A stretch of 9,080 bases of DNA from Betaproteobacteria bacterium UBA5216. GTDB taxonomy: Bacteria; Pseudomonadota; Gammaproteobacteria; Burkholderiales; SG8-41. Of this stretch, positions 6,289-9,080 are shown in pieces. Positions within the stretch are counted from its first letter, which is position 1, and every line of letters starts with the position of its first letter. The stretch is taken from the NCBI GenBank assembly GCA_002412495.1, contig DHVE01000123.1, positions 1-9,080 on the forward strand, read 5' to 3'. The notes below the pieces were generated by a model that was given only the letters and a program-made list of their open reading frames with translations, was not told the DNA's origin and did not search any database. Position numbers and translations under genes: made by a program.

Positions 6289-6294
6289 TTTATA
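6289..6294 (-). promoter_or_regulatory. Possible -10 box for the Rieske group
   Basis: TATAAA on the minus strand stands out from its GC-rich surroundings in the 135-bp divergent gap and would give a leader of about 35-40 bases. The expected -35 position is GC-rich with no match, so an activator would be needed, as is common for aromatic catabolic operons. No clear promoter for the divergent dehydrogenase was found in this gap. Confidence 0.28.
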
Positions 6295-6372
6295 CCGGAC
6301 GGCTCGCGCGGCGGGGCGTATCTGGCGATGCCGAATCGCGTTACAGTACGGTCCGTTTTGAGAAAAACCACC

Positions 6373-6376
6373 AGGA
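6373..6376 (+). promoter_or_regulatory. Ribosome binding site of the MDR dehydrogenase
   Basis: AGGA, eight bases before the ATG at 6385. It supports that start over the longer frame from 6154, which would overlap the Rieske gene on the other strand. Confidence 0.65.
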
Positions 6377-6384
6377 ATATCATC

Positions 6385-7491
6385 ATGGAAAAAGTACTCG
6401 CCGCCGTGAGAGTCGGCCCGAGCCAGACCGAAATTCGCGAATATCCGATGCCGGACATTCCCGCCGACAGCGCGCTGCTGAAAATGGAAGTCGCGGGCAT
6501 CTGCGGCACCGACGTGAAGCTCTACGCGCATCCGCCCAATGACAAGCACACCATCATGGGACACGAGAATATCGGCTACATCGCCAAGGCGGGGCGCGAG
6601 TTCACGCGGCGCAAGGGTTTCAAGGAAGGCGATCTGGTATTTGTCGAGCACTATGTGTCGTGCGGCCAGTGCGAGTGGTGCCATGCCGGGCAGTACCGTC
6701 ATTGCGAGAACACCAACTGGCGCACCAATCCGGATGCCATCCGTTACGGCTACACCCCGGCAGAGAAGGCGCCGTATCTGTGGGGCGGCTTCGCGCAATA
6801 TGTTTACCTGCCGTGGAACGCGGTGGTGCATCACGTGCCGAAGGGCGTCACGCCGGAACTGGCGGGGCTGGTTACGCCGATGGCCAACGGCGTCGAGTGG
6901 TCGCTGTTCGATGGACGCGTGGGTTACAACTCCAGTGTGCTGATTCAGGGGCCGGGGCAGCAAGGCCTGTCGCAAACGGTGATCTGCAAACAGGCCGGGG
7001 CCGCGCTGGTGATCGTCACCGGCACCTCGAAAGATGCCGCGCGGCTCGAAGTCGCCAAGGCGCTGGGCGCCGATCACGTTATCAATGTCGACGAGGAAAA
7101 CGTGCTCGCGCGCATCATGGAAATCACCCATGATCGCGGCGTGGATGTCGCGCTCGATTGCACCGCCGGCGCGGGCACCAAGCCGATACTGCTGTCGATC
7201 GATGCGCTAAAGCGCAAGGGCGGCATCATGGTGGCGCAGGGCGAGTTATCGACATTCCCGAATTTCCCGCTGGAAAAATTCACCGTGAAATTCATCACCA
7301 TGCACAGTGCGCGCGGACACAGTTACCAGTCGTGCGAACTGGCGTTGCAACAGATTGCTTCAAGGCGGTTCCCGCTGGAGAAAATCACCACCCATCGGTT
7401 CGGCTTGAAGGACGTTGATCTGGCAATCAAGTCAGTGGGGAATCAGGGCGTGCCGGGGGTGATTCATGCTTCGTTGATGCCGTGGCAGTGA
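6385..7491 (+). CDS. Zinc-dependent MDR alcohol dehydrogenase
   Basis: The product is 368 residues, cytoplasmic, of the medium-chain dehydrogenase/reductase superfamily. The GroES-like N-terminal half has the catalytic zinc ligands C40 (AGICGTD) and H60-E61 (MGHENIG) and the structural zinc cluster C93, C96, C99 and C107. The Rossmann half has GPGQQG (189-194) in VLIQGPGQQGLSQTVI, with ALGADHVINV (226-235) and DCTAGAG (258-264) downstream, so it should use NAD or NADP to oxidise an alcohol or reduce a carbonyl. Length and complete zinc ligands indicate an intact enzyme. It diverges from the Rieske oxygenase across 135 bp. By position it could oxidise a dihydrodiol or another alcohol intermediate of the same pathway, though phthalate dihydrodiol dehydrogenases of the Pht4 type belong to a different family. 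The ATG at 6385 is chosen for its AGGA site. Substrate unknown. Confidence 0.92.
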   Translation: MEKVLAAVRVGPSQTEIREYPMPDIPADSALLKMEVAGICGTDVKLYAHPPNDKHTIMGHENIGYIAKAGREFTRRKGFKEGDLVFVEHYVSCGQCEWCHAGQYRHCENTNWRTNPDAIRYGYTPAEKAPYLWGGFAQYVYLPWNAVVHHVPKGVTPELAGLVTPMANGVEWSLFDGRVGYNSSVLIQGPGQQGLSQTVICKQAGAALVIVTGTSKDAARLEVAKALGADHVINVDEENVLARIMEITHDRGVDVALDCTAGAGTKPILLSIDALKRKGGIMVAQGELSTFPNFPLEKFTVKFITMHSARGHSYQSCELALQQIASRRFPLEKITTHRFGLKDVDLAIKSVGNQGVPGVIHASLMPWQ

Positions 7492-7646
7492 GCCGTTGAT
7501 ACTTACCAGTCGGGATTACCTGATCTGGCAAATGAGGCTGACCCCACCGTTAACCACCCGTGCGCCGTACGGTCGCGCCGTGCATTGCGCGCTCGGCTGG
7601 CAGCACTGCTAACCATTCCGCCAATGGCAAACAACCCAACAACCCC
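7492..7646. other. Gap between convergent dehydrogenase and zinc-finger genes
   Basis: These 155 bases separate convergent gene ends. I see no coding potential, no strong hairpin followed by a T-run and no member of the repeat families found elsewhere. A short direct repeat GCGCCGT occurs at 7562-7568 and 7575-7581, which is too brief to interpret. Transcription from both sides may stop here by a Rho-dependent route, but nothing shows it. Confidence 0.4.
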
Positions 7647-7886
7647 TCAGCGATCCTTCCCCTGATCGAGATAACGCTTCAGCGCCTCGCGCATGATGCG
7701 CGTGTTGTTCTTGAAGTTACGGCAGCCGGTGCAAATATAGAGATGCAGGGCGAGCCAGAACTTTTCGCCGGTGCTTAGCGGGTGTTCGTGCTGGCGTGAG
7801 ACCAACTCGGAAACTTCCTTGCAGTTGAGTCGTTTCACAATGGTGTGTCTTATGGGTTTGGGAAGTTTTATCCGGGGAATAGGCAT
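7647..7886 (-). CDS. Small zinc-finger protein, probable anti-sigma factor (zf-HC2/ZAS-like)
   Basis: The product is 79 residues from the ATG at 7886. It carries a zinc-binding anti-sigma (ZAS) pattern: C22 (NCKEVSELVS, the typical CxxVxxLxS context), then H48-x3-C52-x2-C55 (HLYICTGC). ZAS proteins hold an ECF sigma factor inactive and release it on oxidative or metal stress. There is no membrane segment, so it would be cytoplasmic. It follows the sigma gene directly: stop and start share a base as TGATG, which indicates translational coupling and near equal dosage of the two partners. A GTG at 7904 would add six residues (MVREIV), but the ATG has a GGGA nine bases upstream and the exact overlap, so it is preferred. 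The protein is short for an anti-sigma factor, containing little besides the finger and a basic C-terminal helix. That it regulates the neighbouring sigma factor is inferred from motif and context. Confidence 0.82.
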   Translation of the reverse strand: MPIPRIKLPKPIRHTIVKRLNCKEVSELVSRQHEHPLSTGEKFWLALHLYICTGCRNFKNNTRIMREALKRYLDQGKDR

Positions 7887-8458
7887 CACGATTTCCCGAA
7901 CCACTTCATTTCAAGGCATTCGCGCAGGCTCAGGCGTGCGCGATGCAGTATGACCCAGCAATTCGTCGTTGAAACGCCGAGTTCCTTACAGATGTCGTCG
8001 GTGGACAGTTCCATGACCTCGCGCATCATGAAGGCGCGTCCGGTCTTGGCGGGCAGGTTCTTTACGCATTGTTCGAATACCGCCATAAAAGCCTTGTTTT
8101 CGAGCACTTTGTCTGGATTGCCCCAATCGGACGGGGGGTGCCGCCAGTGGCCGTCTTCAAGGAACAGGGCATCGATCGCATCCGCCTCGTCGCCGCCATT
8201 TTCCCCATCGCCGGAAATCAGCGGCTGTTCGCGGGACTGCCGTCGTATGTGATCAATGATCTTGTGCTTGAGGATGCCCGTGAGCCAGGTCTTGACGGAG
8301 GACTGGGCACTGAAACGATCCCAGCCTTCGAGCGCCGCCATCAGAGTGTCTTGTACCGCGTCTTCCGCGGCCCCCGCGTCGCGCAGTTGCAGCGACGCAT
8401 AGCGCATCAGGTAGGCACGATGCTGTTCAATCTCCGCTGCGGCGGCACTGACGGGCAT
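7886..8458 (-). CDS. ECF-like sigma-70 family RNA polymerase sigma factor
   Basis: The product is 190 residues. Region 2 covers about residues 11-75 (HRAYLMRYASLQLRD, AEDAVQDTLMAAL at 31-43, KTWLTGILKHKIIDHIRRQ at 56-74), which binds core polymerase and the -10 element. Region 4 covers about 128-183 (LPAKTGRAFMMREVMELSTDDICKELGVS and on, with the helix-turn-helix near 152-176), which reads the -35 element. Between them lies an unusually long acidic linker (GDGENGGDEADAIDALFLED, 83-102) with HPPSDWGNPDKVLENKAF (107-124). Regions 1 and 3 are missing, as in ECF factors. The linker and overall form recall a proteobacterial sigma subgroup that is paired with a small cysteine-containing partner, which fits the overlapping zinc-finger gene downstream. 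Its targets are unknown; autoregulation is likely by analogy, and the divergent hsp20 is a candidate. The start at 8458 lacks a strong ribosome site (only an A-rich AAGAAA) and no promoter could be assigned. Confidence 0.88.
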   Translation of the reverse strand: MPVSAAAAEIEQHRAYLMRYASLQLRDAGAAEDAVQDTLMAALEGWDRFSAQSSVKTWLTGILKHKIIDHIRRQSREQPLISGDGENGGDEADAIDALFLEDGHWRHPPSDWGNPDKVLENKAFMAVFEQCVKNLPAKTGRAFMMREVMELSTDDICKELGVSTTNCWVILHRARLSLRECLEMKWFGKS

Positions 8459-8533
8459 TTTCTATTTTTCTTGTAAAAACAAATGGTTAAGCAGAGGCGG
8501 GGCGTCAGTCAGCGGTGTTGGCCACCCGTACTA

Positions 8534-8560
8534 TTGAATTCGGTCTGCCGGCTCCCATAT
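8534..8560 (+). promoter_or_regulatory. RpoH (sigma-32)-type heat-shock promoter for hsp20
   Basis: TTGAA (8534-8538) and CCCATAT (8554-8560) match the sigma-32 consensus CTTGAA ... CCCCATNT. The distance is 14 bases when the TCCCAT hexamer is aligned with CCCCAT, within the known 13-17 range. Transcription would begin about 8567 and give a leader of some 50 bases before the Hsp20 ATG. A small-heat-shock gene downstream is the expected target. The leader has a short GGCGC/GCGCC inverted repeat (8571-8575 and 8593-8597) that does not cover the ribosome site, so a thermosensor is not supported. Confidence 0.6.
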
Positions 8561-8604
8561 TCGAATGAACGGCGCGATATCGAAAGCGACTGGCGCCATC
8601 ATAA

Positions 8605-8610
8605 TAGGAG
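8605..8610 (+). promoter_or_regulatory. Ribosome binding site of hsp20
   Basis: TAGGAG, eight bases before the ATG at 8619. It fixes the start and excludes the 18 extra codons beginning at 8565, which overlap the predicted transcription start. Another ATG at 8611 is out of frame. Confidence 0.75.
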
Positions 8611-8618
8611 ATGACAAC

Positions 8619-9044
8619 ATGGTAAATATTACTCGTTTTTCCCCCTTGGAAGACACCTTTGACCGTTTGCTGCGCGGCTTCGTGGTGAAGCCGGTGCATC
8701 TGGATACGTCGGATAGCGTCGCGAAGTTTCGCGTAGATATCACCGAGAACGACAAGGCGTATACGCTGCATGCCGATCTGCCGGGCGTGAAAAAAGACGA
8801 CATCCAGATTTCAATTGACGGGGATCAGGTTTCGATCAGTGCCGAAACCCGTTCACAGACTGAAGTCAAGGATGGCGAGCGCGTGCTGCGCACCGAGCGT
8901 TACGCCGGCAAGTTCTACCGCGCGTTTGCGCTGGGCGGCATCATCGACGAAGACGCGGTTAACGCGAAATACGCCGATGGCGTGCTGGAAGTGACGCTGC
9001 CGAAAAAGACGGCACCGGCGGCGAAACGCATCACCATCCAGTAA
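8619..9044 (+). CDS. Small heat-shock protein (Hsp20, alpha-crystallin domain)
   Basis: The product is 141 residues, typical of bacterial class A/B small heat-shock proteins, which form oligomers that hold unfolding proteins without using ATP. The N-terminal arm (MVNITRFSPLEDTFDRLLRG, 1-20) is the usual amphipathic opening. The alpha-crystallin domain runs from about 36 to 130 with landmarks VDITENDKAYTLHADLPGVK (39-58), RVLRTERYAGKFYRAFAL (88-105) and AKYADGVLEVTLPKK (116-130). The C-terminal anchor ITI (138-140) is the I-x-I motif used in oligomer assembly. It is divergent from the sigma/zinc-finger pair across 160 bp and has a good RpoH-type promoter at 8534-8560 and a TAGGAG ribosome site. 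Control by the neighbouring sigma factor is possible but not shown. Nothing recognisable follows in 9045-9080 except a run of eight G at 9071-9078. Gene appears complete. Confidence 0.94.
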   Translation: MVNITRFSPLEDTFDRLLRGFVVKPVHLDTSDSVAKFRVDITENDKAYTLHADLPGVKKDDIQISIDGDQVSISAETRSQTEVKDGERVLRTERYAGKFYRAFALGGIIDEDAVNAKYADGVLEVTLPKKTAPAAKRITIQ

Positions 9045-9080
9045 CGATCCAGGCGGGGCAATAAAACGGCGGGGGGGGCT

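Noticed and set aside
6250..6372. GGTGGTT (6250-6256) and AACCACC (6366-6372) as mirror-image sites next to both divergent starts, and ACGGTCCGT at 6348-6356, as possible operators
   Set aside because: The sites are short, lie too far apart or in translation start regions, and could easily occur by chance; no regulator gene is nearby.
6154..6384. N-terminal extension of the dehydrogenase starting at 6154
   Set aside because: It overlaps the start of the Rieske gene on the other strand, lacks family similarity, and the ATG at 6385 has a good ribosome site.
4945..7131. A 728-codon open frame that extends the Rieske protein by 294 residues at its N-terminus
   Set aside because: The extension is antisense to the well-supported MDR dehydrogenase, resembles no protein family, and the Rieske family start with its own GAGGT site is at 6249. 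Long antisense frames are common in GC-rich DNA.
7492..7646. Intrinsic terminator between the dehydrogenase and zinc-finger genes
   Set aside because: No stem of useful length followed by a T-run was found on either strand.
8571..8610. RNA thermometer in the hsp20 leader
   Set aside because: The only short stem (GGCGC with GCGCC) does not pair with the TAGGAG ribosome site, and no ROSE or fourU pattern is visible.
9071..9078. Run of eight G at the right edge as a phase-variable tract
   Set aside because: It follows the hsp20 stop codon in a 36-base remnant with no gene or promoter context, and could be a sequence-end effect.

Overview
The window reads as a piece of a GC-rich betaproteobacterial chromosome, probably from the order Burkholderiales or a relative. 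The reasons are three separate Bug/TctC-type periplasmic solute receptors, a family greatly expanded in Bordetella, Cupriavidus and related genera; an aromatic-acid catabolic gene group; and intergenic palindromic repeats of the kinds scattered through beta- and gammaproteobacterial genomes. No 16S, tRNA, phage, transposase or CRISPR sequence was seen.

Left part (1-2603): the N-terminal end of a Bug receptor runs off the left edge on the minus strand. A 147-bp CCCTCTCCC-type palindromic repeat follows, then a complete Bug receptor on the minus strand. Divergent from it is an ACMSD-like amidohydrolase on the plus strand. The 212-bp gap between the two divergent genes holds plausible promoters in both directions.

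Middle part (2604-7491): a minus-strand group reads Rieske ring-hydroxylating oxygenase -> 4,5-dihydroxyphthalate decarboxylase-like protein -> Bug receptor, with gaps of 42 and 131 bp. A zinc-dependent MDR dehydrogenase diverges from the Rieske gene. Together with the amidohydrolase this looks like uptake (receptor), ring oxidation (Rieske), dehydrogenation (MDR) and decarboxylation (decarboxylase-like protein, amidohydrolase) of a phthalate-like or other aromatic carboxylic acid. The substrate cannot be read from sequence. The ferredoxin/reductase partner of the oxygenase, the TctA/TctB membrane subunits and a dedicated regulator are all absent from the window. Three repeat types punctuate the region, and one appears to have inserted in frame into the third Bug gene.

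Right part (7492-9080): a stress-type module. An ECF-like sigma factor and a small zinc-finger protein (likely anti-sigma) overlap as TGATG on the minus strand. Divergent from them is a small heat-shock protein (Hsp20) gene preceded by a good match to an RpoH (sigma-32) promoter.

No clearly new biological system was found. The most useful leads are the in-frame repeat insertion at the signal-peptide junction of a Bug receptor, the sigma/zinc-finger/Hsp20 arrangement, and the incomplete oxygenase cluster with an MDR dehydrogenase where the phthalate pathway normally has another enzyme type.
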